64,000 nucleotides of DNA from Paracoccaceae bacterium (GCA_028875855.1 JAGWVA010000002.1:1-64000), one strand, 5' to 3'. Counted from the first letter of the stretch, positions 15,419 through 25,499 are shown. Numbers and translations are program-made. Notes: generated by a model not told the origin, from the letters alone.

Positions 15419-17062
15419 ATGGACGAAACGACGGCGAAGGGGGGGCGGCAGTCGGTGCTGTCGCCGCTGGCGAACCGGACCTTCCGGGGGCTCTGGATCG
15501 GGTCCAACATTTCCAACCTCGGCAGTCTGATCCAGACGGTCGGCGCGGGCTGGCTGATGACGGAACTGGCCGCGTCGGACGGGCAGGTGGCGCTGGTGCA
15601 GGCCGCCAACGTCCTGCCGCTCATGGCCTTTTCGCTGATTGCCGGGGCGCTGGCGGACAATTTCGACCGCCGCCGGATCATGATCTGGGCGCAGGTGGCG
15701 ATGCTGGTCGCCTCGGGCATCCTTGCGGGGCTTGCCTATGCGGGGCAGGTGACGCCCTGGATCATCCTGATCTTCACCTTCCTGATCGGCTGCGGCGGCG
15801 CGCTTTACAACCCGTCCTGGCAGGCCTCGGTGGGCGATGTGGTCCCGCGCGACGAGGTGCGCGGGGCGATCGGGCTGAATTCCATGGGGTTCAACCTGAT
15901 GCGCTCGGTCGGGCCGGCCTTGGGCGGGCTGATCGTGGCGCTGGCGGGCGCTGGCGCGGCCTTCGCGGTCAACGCCGTGAGCTATGTCGCGCTGGTCTGG
16001 GCGCTGGTGCGCTGGAAGCCAGAACCGAAGGAGCGCCGCCTGCCGCGCGAGGCCTTGGGCCCGGCGCTTTCGGCGGGGCTCAGGTATGTCTCGATGTCGC
16101 CCGCGCTGATGCGCGTTACCGCGCGCGGGGCGCTGTTCGGTATCGCGGCTTCGTCGGTGCTGTCGCTGCTGCCGGTCGTCGCGCGCGAGATGCTCAAGGG
16201 CACGGCCTTCACCTATGGGCTGTTGCTGGGCTGTTTCGGGCTGGGGGCCATCGGCGGCGTGCTGGCCTCCAGCCGTCTTGCCTCGCGCCTGCGCAACGAG
16301 ACGCTGGTGCGACTGGCCTTCCTTGGCTTTGCCATCGGGGTCGAGGGGCTGGCGGCAAGCAGTCTGCTGGTCCTGAGCTGCCTGTCGCTGGCGCTTTGCG
16401 GCGCGTCATGGGTGCTGGCGCTGTCGCTTTTCAACGTGACGGTGCAGCTTTCCACCCCCCGCTGGGTCGTGGGGCGGGCGCTGTCCTTCTACCAGACGGC
16501 GACCTTTGGCGGCATGGCGGCAGGGGCGTGGCTTTGGGGCACGGTGTCGGATGACTACGGCACGCCGCATGCGCTGATGATCTCGGGGCTTGGCCTCTTG
16601 CTGGGCGTCCTTGCAGGGCGCTGGCTGGGGCTGGCCGAGGTGTCGAACCTGAACCTCGATCCGATCGGCCGCTGGCGCGAGCCCGCGCTGCGGCTGGATC
16701 TGCGGGCGCGGTCGGGGCCGGTGATGGTGATGATCGACTACGAGATCGCGCAGGAGGACGTGGAGGAATTCCTGTCCGTCATGCGCCAGCGCCGCCGCAT
16801 CCGGCTGCGCGACGGGGCACGGCAATGGGCGCTTCTGCGCGATCTGGAGAACCCGGGCCAATGGACGGAAAGCTACCACGTGCCCACCTGGGTCGATTAC
16901 GTCCGCCATCAGGAACGGCGCACCAAGGCCGATGCCGAGGTGACCGAGCATCTTCTGGCGCTGCATCGGGGCGCGGGCGGGCCAAGGGTCCACCGCATGA
17001 TCGAGCGCCAGACGGTGCCGGTGCGCGATGACATGCCGCTGAAGATGACGGATGTGACCTGA
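15419..17062 (+). CDS. MFS exporter with C-terminal soluble domain (MFS_3/EntS-like)
   Basis: A 547-residue transporter of the group that includes the enterobactin exporter EntS. Residues ~15-410 hold the transmembrane core, with F-R-x-L-W-I-G at the start and the loop motif D-N-F-D-R-R-R between helices 2 and 3. Residues ~430-547 are a soluble tail starting around G-P-V-M-V-M-I-D-Y-E-I and including a W-T-E-S-Y-H-V-P-T-W segment. This looks like a dimeric alpha/beta-barrel (ABM-like) domain, and the tail is a known feature of the family. GGAGG precedes the ATG. It is divergent from the HisC-like gene. Confidence 0.83.
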   Translation: MDETTAKGGRQSVLSPLANRTFRGLWIGSNISNLGSLIQTVGAGWLMTELAASDGQVALVQAANVLPLMAFSLIAGALADNFDRRRIMIWAQVAMLVASGILAGLAYAGQVTPWIILIFTFLIGCGGALYNPSWQASVGDVVPRDEVRGAIGLNSMGFNLMRSVGPALGGLIVALAGAGAAFAVNAVSYVALVWALVRWKPEPKERRLPREALGPALSAGLRYVSMSPALMRVTARGALFGIAASSVLSLLPVVAREMLKGTAFTYGLLLGCFGLGAIGGVLASSRLASRLRNETLVRLAFLGFAIGVEGLAASSLLVLSCLSLALCGASWVLALSLFNVTVQLSTPRWVVGRALSFYQTATFGGMAAGAWLWGTVSDDYGTPHALMISGLGLLLGVLAGRWLGLAEVSNLNLDPIGRWREPALRLDLRARSGPVMVMIDYEIAQEDVEEFLSVMRQRRRIRLRDGARQWALLRDLENPGQWTESYHVPTWVDYVRHQERRTKADAEVTEHLLALHRGAGGPRVHRMIERQTVPVRDDMPLKMTDVT

Positions 17063-17085
17063 GGGAGACCCTCAGGCCGATCCGG

Positions 17086-20040
17086 TCACCCGATCTCGGC
17101 CAGGCGCTTCAGCGCGGCGCTGAGCTTGCCGGCTTCGTCCTCGCCCTGAGCCAGCTTCTCGCGCGCCTCTTCGACGACGTCTTCGGGGGCGGAGGCCACG
17201 AACTTCGGGTTGTTCAGCCGCCCGCGCAGGCCGCCAAGGTCCTTTTCCAGCTTTTCGAGCGTCTTCGACAGGCGCGCCTTTTCCTCGGCGATGTCGATGA
17301 TGCCTTCAAGCGGGATCGCGAAGGCGCCGCCCTCGACCGCGACGGTGATCGAGCCCTTGGGCGCGCTTGCCGCCTCGGTCAGCGTCTCGATCCGGGCAAG
17401 GCGCTTGATCAGCGCCTCGTTGCGCGACCAGGCCGCGCGGCCCGCCTCGTCCAGCGAAAGCTGCACCATGTCGAGCTTCAGCCCCACCGGCACATGCATC
17501 TGCGCGCGGGCCGAGCGGATATCCTCGATCAGCGCGATGACCCAGTTCATCTCGCGGTCCGCCGCCGCATCGATCAGGTCGGGGCCATAGGCGGGCCAGT
17601 CGGCATGGATCAGCGCCTTGGCGCGGGTGCCGGTGGTGCCCCACAGTTCTTCGGTGATGAAGGGCATGATCGGGTGCAAAAGGATCATGCACTGGTCCAG
17701 CACCCAGGCCATCGTGGCGCGCGTCTCGGGCGCCGTCGCGTCGTCCGACAGGAGCGGCTTTGCGAATTCGACATACCAGTCGCAGACCTTGCCCCAGACA
17801 AAGGCGTAAAGCGCGTTGGCGGCCGCGTCGAAGCGGTAGTTCCCCAGGGCCTCGTCCACCACGGCGCGCACGCGGGCGGTTTCGCCCACGATCCAGCGGT
17901 TCACGGTGGCGGTGGGCGCGGGGGCCGCGGCCTGCGTCGCGTGACCGTCCCAGACGCCGTTCATCTCGGCAAAGCGGCAGGCGTTCCAGAGCTTGGTGGT
18001 GAAGTTGCGATAGCCCGCGATCCGCTGGGTCGAAAGCTTCAGATCGCGCCCCATCGCCGCCATCGCGGTCAGCGTGAAGCGCACCGCATCCGCGCCGTAT
18101 TCGTCGATCAGCTCCAGCGGGTCGAGCACGTTGCCGAGCGACTTCGACATCTTCTTGCCCTTCTCGTCGCGGACGAGGGCGTGGACATAGACGGTGTGGA
18201 AGGGGATCTCATCGACCACGGCAAGCTGCATCATCATCATCCGGGCGACCCAGAAGAAGATGATGTCGAAGCCGGTGATGAGGGTCGAGGTCGGGAAGTA
18301 GCGCCCAAGTTCCGGCGTCTGGTCCGGCCAGCCCAGTGTGCCGATGGGCCAGAGGCCGGAGGAGAACCAGGTGTCGAGAACGTCCGGGTCGCGCCAGAGC
18401 GAGACCGAAGGGTCGGCCTGGCTGAAGCTTTCCAGCTGGTCTTCCAGCGCGGCGCTCAGGTCCGCCTTTTCATGCACATGCGCCACGCCGTAGAAGGCGC
18501 GGGCCTGTTCGGCGACCTCTTCGAAGGAGGCGCCGCAGAAGACCTTGAGGCCCTCGGCAGAATAATCCGCCTTGCCGTCGGGCTCCACCCCCGGCCCATA
18601 CCACACCGGGATCTGATGCCCCCACCAAAGCTGGCGCGAGATGCACCAGGGCTCGATGTTTTCCAGCCAGTGGAAATAGGTCTTGGCGTCGCGCTCGGGC
18701 AGGATGCGGGTATAGCCGGCGGTCTCGTCGAAGGTGCCCGCTTCCTGCGCGTCCATCCCCTTGCGCACCGCATCCAGAGCGGGGCCGACGATCTTCTGGG
18801 TGTCCACGAACCACTGGTCGGTCAGGAAGGGCTCGATGGCCACCTTCGAGCGGTCGCCATGCGGGACCACGTGCTTCTCGGGGTCGATCCCGTCCAGCCA
18901 GCCTTCGTCGCCCGCCAGCGTCACCAGCGCCTCGCGCACCTCGTAACGGTCGCGGCCGTCGAACATCTCGATGGCTTGCGCAACCCGGTCGGCGGGGCAG
19001 CCTTCGGCGAAATCGGCATTGTCCTTGAGCGCGATGGCCGCGCGGGCGTCCATGACGTTGATGACGCGCAGGCCGGTGCGTTGCCCCACGCCCCAGTCGT
19101 TGAAGTCATGCGCCGGCGTGATCTTCACCGCGCCGGTGCCCTTGTCGGGATCGGCATAGGCATCGGCCACGATCGGGATGCGCCGCCCCGTCACCGGCAG
19201 GATGACGTGCTTGCCGACCAGATGCCCGTAGCGGATGTCGTCGGGATGGACCGCGACGCCGGTGTCGCCCAGCATCGTTTCGGGCCGGGTCGTGGCGACG
19301 ACGAGGTAGTCGCGCGTCTCCCATTCCGTCGCGCGGCCTTCGTCGTCGAAGGCGACGGGATGTTCGTAGGTCGCTCCGTCCGCCAGCGCATAGCGCAGCC
19401 GCCAGAGATTGCCGTTCACCTCGACCTGTTCCACTTCGAGGTCCGAGATCGCGGTCTCGAAATGCGGGTCCCAGTTCACCAGCCGCTTGCCGCGGTAGAT
19501 GAGGCCCTTGTTGAACATGTCCACGAAGACCTTGATGACGGCATCGTGGAAGTTCGGGCCGTTCCCGGCCTCCGGATCGCCCGCGGCCCCGCCCATGGTG
19601 AAGGCCTCGCGCGACCAGTCGGCCGAGGCGCCAAGGCGCTTCAACTGGCCGATGATGGTGCCGCGGGATTTCACCTTCTGCTGCCAGACGCGGGTCACGA
19701 AGGCCTCGCGCCCCATCTCGCGCCGCGACGGCTCCCCGTTCTTCGCCATCTCGCGCTCGGTCACCATCTGGGTCGCGATGCCCGCGTGGTCGGTGCCCGG
19801 CTGCCAGAGCACGTCGAAGCCGCGCATCCGGTGCCAGCGGATCAGGATGTCCTGCAACGTGTTGTTGAAGGCATGGCCCATGTGCAGGCTGCCCGTCACG
19901 TTCGGCGGCGGGATCATGATCGAGAAGGGCCTGGCCCCCGGCTTGGCATTCGCTCCGGCCTTGAAGGCCCCGGCCCGTTCCCAGGCGGCATAGAGGCGCG
20001 GTTCTGCCGCGGCGGCATCGAAGGTCTTGTCCATCGCCAT
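17086..20040 (-). CDS. valS: Valyl-tRNA synthetase
   Basis: A 984-residue class I aminoacyl-tRNA synthetase. The HIGH-type motif is H-M-G-H at about residues 53-56 inside [10 protein letters not shown]. The editing (CP1) domain with [11 protein letters not shown] follows. K-M-S-K-S-L-G-N lies in the catalytic core near residue 565. The anticodon-binding helical domain and a C-terminal coiled-coil arm ([17 protein letters not shown]) complete it. All modules and the usual length are present. In some alphaproteobacteria valS adjoins popZ; here they are about 7 kb apart. Confidence 0.97.
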   Translation of the reverse strand: MAMDKTFDAAAAEPRLYAAWERAGAFKAGANAKPGARPFSIMIPPPNVTGSLHMGHAFNNTLQDILIRWHRMRGFDVLWQPGTDHAGIATQMVTEREMAKNGEPSRREMGREAFVTRVWQQKVKSRGTIIGQLKRLGASADWSREAFTMGGAAGDPEAGNGPNFHDAVIKVFVDMFNKGLIYRGKRLVNWDPHFETAISDLEVEQVEVNGNLWRLRYALADGATYEHPVAFDDEGRATEWETRDYLVVATTRPETMLGDTGVAVHPDDIRYGHLVGKHVILPVTGRRIPIVADAYADPDKGTGAVKITPAHDFNDWGVGQRTGLRVINVMDARAAIALKDNADFAEGCPADRVAQAIEMFDGRDRYEVREALVTLAGDEGWLDGIDPEKHVVPHGDRSKVAIEPFLTDQWFVDTQKIVGPALDAVRKGMDAQEAGTFDETAGYTRILPERDAKTYFHWLENIEPWCISRQLWWGHQIPVWYGPGVEPDGKADYSAEGLKVFCGASFEEVAEQARAFYGVAHVHEKADLSAALEDQLESFSQADPSVSLWRDPDVLDTWFSSGLWPIGTLGWPDQTPELGRYFPTSTLITGFDIIFFWVARMMMMQLAVVDEIPFHTVYVHALVRDEKGKKMSKSLGNVLDPLELIDEYGADAVRFTLTAMAAMGRDLKLSTQRIAGYRNFTTKLWNACRFAEMNGVWDGHATQAAAPAPTATVNRWIVGETARVRAVVDEALGNYRFDAAANALYAFVWGKVCDWYVEFAKPLLSDDATAPETRATMAWVLDQCMILLHPIMPFITEELWGTTGTRAKALIHADWPAYGPDLIDAAADREMNWVIALIEDIRSARAQMHVPVGLKLDMVQLSLDEAGRAAWSRNEALIKRLARIETLTEAASAPKGSITVAVEGGAFAIPLEGIIDIAEEKARLSKTLEKLEKDLGGLRGRLNNPKFVASAPEDVVEEAREKLAQGEDEAGKLSAALKRLAEIG

Positions 20041-20137
20041 TCCGGCACCCTTTTCGTCTGCGTGTCTTGCCGACTGCTCTAGCGAAAGCGCGGGCCAAGG
20101 CCAAGAGCCGCGCGGCTCTTTCGCTGCCCCTTGCCGG

Positions 20138-20572
20138 TCAGATGGCCCGGTCGATTCGCGTCGAGAGCTGGATCAGGCTTTCCGACGACCGCACGCCCGG
20201 AAAGGCCCCGATCTGGTCCAGCACGCGGTCAAGGTCCTGCGTCGTCTCGGCCGCGATCTGCAGGATCAGATCGACCCGGCCGGTGGTGGTATGGGCCACT
20301 TCGACCTCTGGCGTGGCCTTCAGCCGTTGCAGGACATTCGGCCCCGAGCGGGGTTCGATCTGCAGCAGAACCGTCGCGCGGATGCGCTTGGCCAGCACGA
20401 CATTGCCCAGCCGGACCGTGTAGCCCGCGATGATTCCCGAGCGTTCCAGACGCTCGATCCGGGCCTGCACGGTCGAGCGCGCGACCTTGAACCGCCGCGC
20501 GAGGCGCGAGGTGGATGTGCTTGAATCGGCCGCAAGGGCGCTGAGAAGCTTCTCGTCCAGATCGTCCATCAT
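20138..20572 (-). CDS. Lrp/AsnC-family transcriptional regulator
   Basis: A 144-residue Lrp/AsnC regulator. The helix-turn-helix spans residues ~5-50 ([12 protein letters not shown] then [16 protein letters not shown]). The C-terminal RAM/AsnC ligand-binding ferredoxin-like domain spans ~65-140, with G-R-V-D-L-I-L-Q in the effector region. I chose the ATG pair at 20572; the open frame runs far upstream but only as antisense to the decarboxylase. Divergence from a decarboxylase across a 216-bp gap containing two dyads suggests it controls that gene in response to an amino acid. Which amino acid is not known. Confidence 0.88.
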   Translation of the reverse strand: MMDDLDEKLLSALAADSSTSTSRLARRFKVARSTVQARIERLERSGIIAGYTVRLGNVVLAKRIRATVLLQIEPRSGPNVLQRLKATPEVEVAHTTTGRVDLILQIAAETTQDLDRVLDQIGAFPGVRSSESLIQLSTRIDRAI

Positions 20573-20587
20573 TCCGCCATGTGTTTT

Positions 20588-20600
20588 CGTCATTTTGACG
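20588..20600. promoter_or_regulatory. Short dyad near the Lrp start
   Basis: CGTCA-TTT-TGACG, a perfect 5-bp dyad 16 bp upstream of the chosen lrp start; a possible autoregulatory half of an Lrp operator. Confidence 0.3.
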
Positions 20601-20612
20601 GGCATTCCGCAC

Positions 20613-20638
20613 AATTCAACTCTTTTCATCGGTGAATT
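20613..20638. promoter_or_regulatory. Candidate Lrp-type operator
   Basis: AATTCA-N14-TGAATT, a perfect 6-bp dyad in an A/T-rich patch between the divergent lrp and decarboxylase genes. Lrp-family proteins bind degenerate A/T-rich dyads of this size. Confidence 0.4.
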
Positions 20639-20788
20639 CGTCCGCCATATGCAGGACACTTCGTTTTCAGGAAAAGGGCGGCTCATACGCACCTGGCCTG
20701 GTTTGGTTGAACGCGTAAGCGGCTCCGAACTGGTGTTTCCAGGGCTGGGGTAGGCTGCGCTCTGTTGGCAGGATGAAAGGGCACGCCG

Positions 20789-21934
20789 ATGGGGCTCTCG
20801 AAAACGATCTGGACGACTCCGTCCGAATTTTTGACCCGTAATCAGCCGGATCATCCGGTCATCTTCTTCTCCCCGGCGGTGCTTCAGGCGACCGCGCGGC
20901 GCTTCATCGACGGCTTCCCGGGGCTGGTCACCTATGCGGTGAAATCCAACCCGGCGGAAATCGTGGTGGAGAACCTCGCCGCCGCGGGCATCCGTGGTTT
21001 CGACGTGGCCTCGCCCGAGGAAATCCGCACGATCCGCAGGCTCTGCCCGGACGCGGCGCTGCACTACAACAATCCCGTCCGCTCGCGCGGCGAGATTGCG
21101 CAGGCGGTGGCGCTCAAGGTGAAATCCTGGTCGGTGGACAGCCACTCGGAACTGGCCAAGCTGATCGAGATGGTGCCGGCCGAAGATTGCGAAATCTCCG
21201 TCCGCTTCAAGCTGCCGGTGCAGGGCGCGGCCTATAACTTCGGCGCCAAGTTCGGCGCGACGGTGGAACTCGCGACCGAGCTTCTGTCGCAGGTCGCGGC
21301 GGCGGGGTTCATCCCCTCGCTGACCTTCCACCCCGGCACGCAATGCACCGACCCCTCCGCGTGGGAGACCTACATCCACACGGCGGCCGAGATCGCCGAG
21401 GCGGCGGGCGTCACCATCGCGCGGCTGAACGTCGGTGGGGGCTTCCCCTCGCACCGGCTCAACGAGGTCATGCCGCGGCTTGAGGCGACCTTTGCCGCCA
21501 TCGACCGCGCCGCGACCGAAGCCTTCGGCGAGAACCGCCCCGCGCTGATCTGCGAGCCGGGTCGCGGCCTTGTGGCCGAGGCCTTCGTGCTGGCCGCCCG
21601 CGTGAAGGCGATCCGCGACGACAACCACGTTTTCCTGAACGACGGGGTCTATGGCGCGCTGACCGAACTGCCGATGATCGGGGTGATCGACCGCATCGAC
21701 GTGCGCGGGGCCGACGGCACGCAGCGCCGGGGCGAGGGCGTGAGCCGCATCTGCTTCGGCCCGACCTGCGACTCGGTCGATCGCCTGCCGGGCGAGCTTG
21801 CCTTCCCCGCGGACATGCAAGAGGGCGACTATGTTCTGTTCCGCGGCCTTGGCGCCTATTCGATGGCGACCAACACGCGGTTCAACGGCTTTGGCGACCT
21901 GACGGTGGAAACGGTCCTGTCGCTGCGCGGCTGA
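20789..21934 (+). CDS. Type III PLP decarboxylase, ornithine-decarboxylase-like
   Basis: A 381-residue group IV decarboxylase with an alanine-racemase-like barrel plus beta-domain. PLP binds Lys52 in V-T-Y-A-V-K-S-N-P. H-P-G-T-Q lies in the barrel, N-V-G-G-G-F-P follows, and E-P-G-R-G anchors the cofactor phosphate. The second-subunit motif C-F-G-P-T-C-D-S-V-D supplies the catalytic Cys, as in ornithine and diaminopimelate decarboxylases. Alphaproteobacterial proteins of this length usually make putrescine from ornithine and some also take lysine. No polyamine gene is adjacent. The divergent Lrp regulator is the likely controller. Confidence 0.85.
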   Translation: MGLSKTIWTTPSEFLTRNQPDHPVIFFSPAVLQATARRFIDGFPGLVTYAVKSNPAEIVVENLAAAGIRGFDVASPEEIRTIRRLCPDAALHYNNPVRSRGEIAQAVALKVKSWSVDSHSELAKLIEMVPAEDCEISVRFKLPVQGAAYNFGAKFGATVELATELLSQVAAAGFIPSLTFHPGTQCTDPSAWETYIHTAAEIAEAAGVTIARLNVGGGFPSHRLNEVMPRLEATFAAIDRAATEAFGENRPALICEPGRGLVAEAFVLAARVKAIRDDNHVFLNDGVYGALTELPMIGVIDRIDVRGADGTQRRGEGVSRICFGPTCDSVDRLPGELAFPADMQEGDYVLFRGLGAYSMATNTRFNGFGDLTVETVLSLRG

Positions 21935-21953
21935 TCGGTCGTTTCACCCTGAC

Positions 21954-21990
21954 AAACGGGCGGCGCCATCCGGCGCCGCCCGTTTCATTT
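21954..21990 (+). terminator. Strong intrinsic terminator after the decarboxylase
   Basis: A perfect 14-bp stem (left arm 21954-21967, right arm 21972-21985, loop ATCC), with AAA/TTT ends and then CATTT. It is one of the longest perfect stems in the window. Confidence 0.92.
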
Positions 21991-22105
21991 CGGGGGGTTC
22001 GCGCGCAGACCTGTGGAAAACTGAACCGGCTGGTCTGGACACTGGGGCAGCAAGGCTTACCCTTGGCCCAGATGCATCCGACACCATTCATCCGACGAGG
22101 GCCTC

Positions 22106-24409
22106 ATGTCGAAGTTCGGCGAAAGCCAGGCGATCAAGCGCATTGAAGACATCCGTTTTCTGACCGGCCATGGTCGTTACATCGACGACGTCGCCCCCGA
22201 GGGCGCGCTGCATGCCGTCTTTTTCCGCTCTCCCGTCGCCCATGCCGAGATCGTGACGCTCGATCTGACCGAGGTGCGGGCCGTGCCGGGCGTGCGTCTG
22301 GCGCTGTCGGTCGAGGATCTGGAGGCCGCCGGGATCGGCATCGGCCTCGAGGCGCTGCTGGTCAAGAGCCGTGACGGCCGTCAGGGCGCGAACCCCTTCC
22401 GCCCGGTGCTGGCCAAGGGACGGGTGCGCTATGTGGGCGAACCCGTCGCCGTCATCGTCGCCGAAACGATGGAGGCTGCCCGCGACGGGCTGGAGGCCGT
22501 GATCTTCGATTACGCCGATCTGCCGGTGCACATGGAGGTCGCCCCCGGCGGGGCCGAACTGCATCCCGAGGCGCCCGCCAACGTCGCCTTCGACTGGGTC
22601 TATGGCGACGAGGCCGCGACCGAGGCCGCCTTTGCCAAGGCAGCCCATCGCGTCAGCCTGCGTCTGGAAGACAACCGGGTCATCGCCAACTCGATGGAGC
22701 CGCGCGGCGCCGTCGCCGACTGGGACGGCGAGCGGCTGCACCTCGCCTATGGCGGGCAGGGCGTCTGGCGGATGAAGGCCGTGATCGCCAAGTCGCTGGG
22801 CCTGCCCGAGGAAGCCGTGCATGTGACGACGCCCGATGTGGGCGGCGGTTTTGGCATGAAGGCCGGGGCCTATCCGGAATATTTCGTCGTCTCGGCGGCG
22901 GCAAAGATGCTGGGCGCGCCGGTGCGCTGGTTCGCCGACCGGACCGAGGCGATGCTGAGCGACAACGGCGGGCGCGATCTGGTGTCCACCGCCGAACTGG
23001 CGTTCGACGAAAGCTACAGGATCACCGCCTACCGCGTGAACACGCTGACCAATCTTGGCGCCTATAACTCGGGCTTCGGCCAGTGGGTGCAGTCCGAGAT
23101 CGCCACCAAGGTGCTGACCGGCGTCTATGACGTGCAGACCGTCTTCGTGAATGCAAAAGGCATCTACACCAACACCACGCAGGTCGATGCCTATCGCGGC
23201 GCGGGCAGGCCCGAGGCGATCTATACGCTGGAACGCACGATGGACCATGCCGCCCGCGTGCTGGGCGTCGATCCGTTCGAACTGCGCCGGCGCAACTTCA
23301 TCGCGCCCGACGCTTTCCCCTACAAGTCGGCGGCGGGCGAGCTTTACGACGTGGGCGATTTCCCCCGCGTCCTGTCCCGCCTCGAGGCCGAGGCCGCGGT
23401 TGCCGATTTTCCCGCCCGCAAGGCCGAGGCGTTGACGCGCGGCAATCTTCGCGGTCTGGGGCTTTGCTACTATGTCGAGGCAATCCTTGGAAATCCGACC
23501 GAAAACGCGGCGGTAGAGTTCAACGAGGACGGGACGGTGAGCCTTTACGTCGGCACCCAATCGAACGGGCAGGGGCACGAGACGGTCTATGCCCAGTTCC
23601 TGTCGGATCGCACCGGCATCCCGGTCGAGCGCATCGTGGTGGTGCAGGGCGACAGCGACCGCATCGCCACGGGCGGCGGCACGGGCGGCTCGCGCTCGGT
23701 CACCACGCAGTCGGTGGCGACGCTTGCGACGGTCGAAAAGATGGTCGCGGCCTTCGTGCCGTTCCTTGCCGATGAACTGGGGGCGGAACCGGCCTTCGAG
23801 GATGGCGCCTTCCGCGCCCCCGGCTCGAACCGGACCCTGACCCTGATCGAGGCGGCCGATCTGGCCCGCGCGGCGGGGCGCGTGGACCTGCTGCGACACG
23901 AGGAGCGGATCACCCTGCCGGGGCGCAGCTACCCCAACGGCGCGCATCTGGCCGAGGTCGAGGTGGACCCCGAGACCGGCAAGGTGACGCTTCAGCGCTA
24001 TGTCGTCACCGACGACTTCGGCAACCTCATGCATCCGCAACTGGCCGAGGGGCAGGTGCATGGCGGCGTGGCGCAGGGCTTCGGTCAGGCGGTCATGGAA
24101 CAGGTCGCCTATGACGATGCCGGTCAGATCCTCACGGCATCGTTCATGGACTATGCCATGCCGCGTGCCGAAGATTTGCCCATGTTCCGGTTTACAACGG
24201 AACCTGTCCCCTCGACCGCCAATCCGCTTGGCATGAAGGGCTGCGGCGAGGCGGGGACGGTGGGCGCGTTGGCGGCCGTGACGAACGCGGTTCTGGATGC
24301 GCTGTGGGACCGCGGTGTGCGGATGGTGGACATGCCCTGCACGCCGCATCGGGTGTGGCAATGGCTCAAGGCCGCCGAACAGAAGGAACCGGAGGGTGCG
24401 CTGGGTTAG
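22106..24409 (+). CDS. Molybdenum hydroxylase large subunit (form II CoxL-like), orphan
   Basis: A 767-residue xanthine-oxidase-family molybdopterin subunit. The start S-x-x-R-x-E-D-x-R-F-L-T-G-x-G-x-Y-x-D-D is typical of CO-dehydrogenase-type large chains. The active-site loop is A-Y-R-G-A-G-R (residues ~362-368), the form II version rather than the A-Y-R-C-S-F-R of true CO dehydrogenase. The catalytic Glu is about residue 715 in G-C-G-E-A-G. The usual FAD (CoxM) and 2Fe-2S (CoxS) genes are not adjacent. Expected role is hydroxylation of an aldehyde or heterocycle with partner subunits from elsewhere. It ends inside the next gene (14-bp overlap), suggesting coupled translation. Confidence 0.85.
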   Translation: MSKFGESQAIKRIEDIRFLTGHGRYIDDVAPEGALHAVFFRSPVAHAEIVTLDLTEVRAVPGVRLALSVEDLEAAGIGIGLEALLVKSRDGRQGANPFRPVLAKGRVRYVGEPVAVIVAETMEAARDGLEAVIFDYADLPVHMEVAPGGAELHPEAPANVAFDWVYGDEAATEAAFAKAAHRVSLRLEDNRVIANSMEPRGAVADWDGERLHLAYGGQGVWRMKAVIAKSLGLPEEAVHVTTPDVGGGFGMKAGAYPEYFVVSAAAKMLGAPVRWFADRTEAMLSDNGGRDLVSTAELAFDESYRITAYRVNTLTNLGAYNSGFGQWVQSEIATKVLTGVYDVQTVFVNAKGIYTNTTQVDAYRGAGRPEAIYTLERTMDHAARVLGVDPFELRRRNFIAPDAFPYKSAAGELYDVGDFPRVLSRLEAEAAVADFPARKAEALTRGNLRGLGLCYYVEAILGNPTENAAVEFNEDGTVSLYVGTQSNGQGHETVYAQFLSDRTGIPVERIVVVQGDSDRIATGGGTGGSRSVTTQSVATLATVEKMVAAFVPFLADELGAEPAFEDGAFRAPGSNRTLTLIEAADLARAAGRVDLLRHEERITLPGRSYPNGAHLAEVEVDPETGKVTLQRYVVTDDFGNLMHPQLAEGQVHGGVAQGFGQAVMEQVAYDDAGQILTASFMDYAMPRAEDLPMFRFTTEPVPSTANPLGMKGCGEAGTVGALAAVTNAVLDALWDRGVRMVDMPCTPHRVWQWLKAAEQKEPEGALG

Positions 24410-25499
24410 ACGACTTTGGCAATGGGGCCGCCCCGCGCGGATCGAGGCACATGGCCCCGATCACGCGCCGCTGCGCGGCCCCATCGACCATGTCGTCATC
24501 CTCGATGGCACCATGTCCACGCTGTCGCCGGGGCAAGAGACGAATGCCGGGCGGACCTACCGGCTGTTGCGTGAACTGGCCCCTTCGGCCCGGATGTCGA
24601 TCTATTACGAGGCGGGCATCCAGTGGCAGAGCTGGCGCCACACGCCCGACGTCTTGCAGGGGCGGGGGATCAACCGCCAGATCCGCCGCGCCTACGGCTT
24701 TCTGGCCTCGCGCTATCGGCCCGGGGATCGCATCTTCCTTTTCGGCTATTCGCGCGGGGCCTATGCCGTGCGGTCGCTTGCCGGCGTGATCGACCGGATC
24801 GGGCTGGTGCGCGCGGACGAGGCGACGGTGCGCAACATCGTTCTGGCCTATCGCCATTATCAGACCGGTCCCGATACGCAGGCCGCTGCGGCGTTCCGGC
24901 GGCTGATGTGCCACGACGAAGTGGCGATCGAGATGGTCGGCGTCTGGGACACGGTGAAGGCGCTCGGTCTGCCGTTCCCGGTGGTGCGCCGCTTCAGCCA
25001 GCCCAAGCACGACTTTCACAACCACGAACTGGGGCCGGTGATCCGTCGCGGCTTCCATGCGCTTGCGCTGGACGAGACGCGCGTCGCCTTCTCGCCGGTC
25101 CTGTGGCATTGCCCCGAGGATTACACGGGCCGGGTGGAACAGGTCTGGTTCCGCGGCGCGCATGGCGATGTGGGCGGGATGCTGGGCGCGGCGCAGGCCT
25201 GCCGCCCGCTTGCGAATATCCCGCTGGTCTGGATGCTGTCCAAGGCCGAAACCTGCGGCCTTGGCCTGCCGGGCGACTGGCGCTCGCGGTTTCCGACCGA
25301 CCCGGACGCGCCGATGGTCGGCACGTGGAGCGGGATCGGCAAGCTGTTCGTCAAGCGCCGTCGCCGCCCGGTGGGGCAGGACCCGTCCGAGGCGATTCAT
25401 CCTTCGGCGGCCGCGTGGCACCGCGAACATCATCTGCGCGCCCGCTGGCACGGATTCCGGGCATCCGAACTTGGGGCGCTGCCGCTCAGCCGGCCATGA
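24396..25499 (+). CDS. DUF2235 alpha/beta-hydrolase-like protein
   Basis: A 367-residue protein of the DUF2235 family. The nucleophile-elbow motif G-Y-S-R-G-A is at residues ~117-122, with Ser119. V-I-L-D-G-T sits near the start, where other members have C-D-G-T, and V-W-F-R-G-A-H-G-D-V-G-G is the conserved late motif with Asp and His candidates. Relatives include type VI secretion phospholipase effectors (Tle) and uncharacterised bacterial proteins. No T6SS or immunity gene lies here and no signal peptide is seen, so an effector role is not supported. I chose GTG at 24396 because AAGGAA is well spaced and it overlaps the CoxL stop. Its 3' end overlaps the converging thioesterase by 14 bp. 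Confidence 0.75.
   Translation: MRWVRRLWQWGRPARIEAHGPDHAPLRGPIDHVVILDGTMSTLSPGQETNAGRTYRLLRELAPSARMSIYYEAGIQWQSWRHTPDVLQGRGINRQIRRAYGFLASRYRPGDRIFLFGYSRGAYAVRSLAGVIDRIGLVRADEATVRNIVLAYRHYQTGPDTQAAAAFRRLMCHDEVAIEMVGVWDTVKALGLPFPVVRRFSQPKHDFHNHELGPVIRRGFHALALDETRVAFSPVLWHCPEDYTGRVEQVWFRGAHGDVGGMLGAAQACRPLANIPLVWMLSKAETCGLGLPGDWRSRFPTDPDAPMVGTWSGIGKLFVKRRRRPVGQDPSEAIHPSAAAWHREHHLRARWHGFRASELGALPLSRP

Noticed and set aside
17494-20082. 862-residue open frame on the plus strand
   Set aside because: It is antisense to valS, has the His/Arg/Gly-rich composition of a GC-rich shadow frame, and matches no family. Similar shadows (2611-4110, 35668-38553, 37772-39697, 41569-44265, 51577-54888) were rejected for the same reason.
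20573-21820. Upstream extension of the Lrp frame
   Set aside because: Antisense to the decarboxylase. The Lrp family length and the helix-turn-helix start fit 20572.
22106-24409. True carbon monoxide dehydrogenase
   Set aside because: The active-site loop is A-Y-R-G-A-G-R, not A-Y-R-C-S-F-R, and CoxM and CoxS are absent.
24396-25499. Type VI secretion lipase effector
   Set aside because: No immunity, VgrG, PAAR or secretion gene is near, and the family has many non-effector members.
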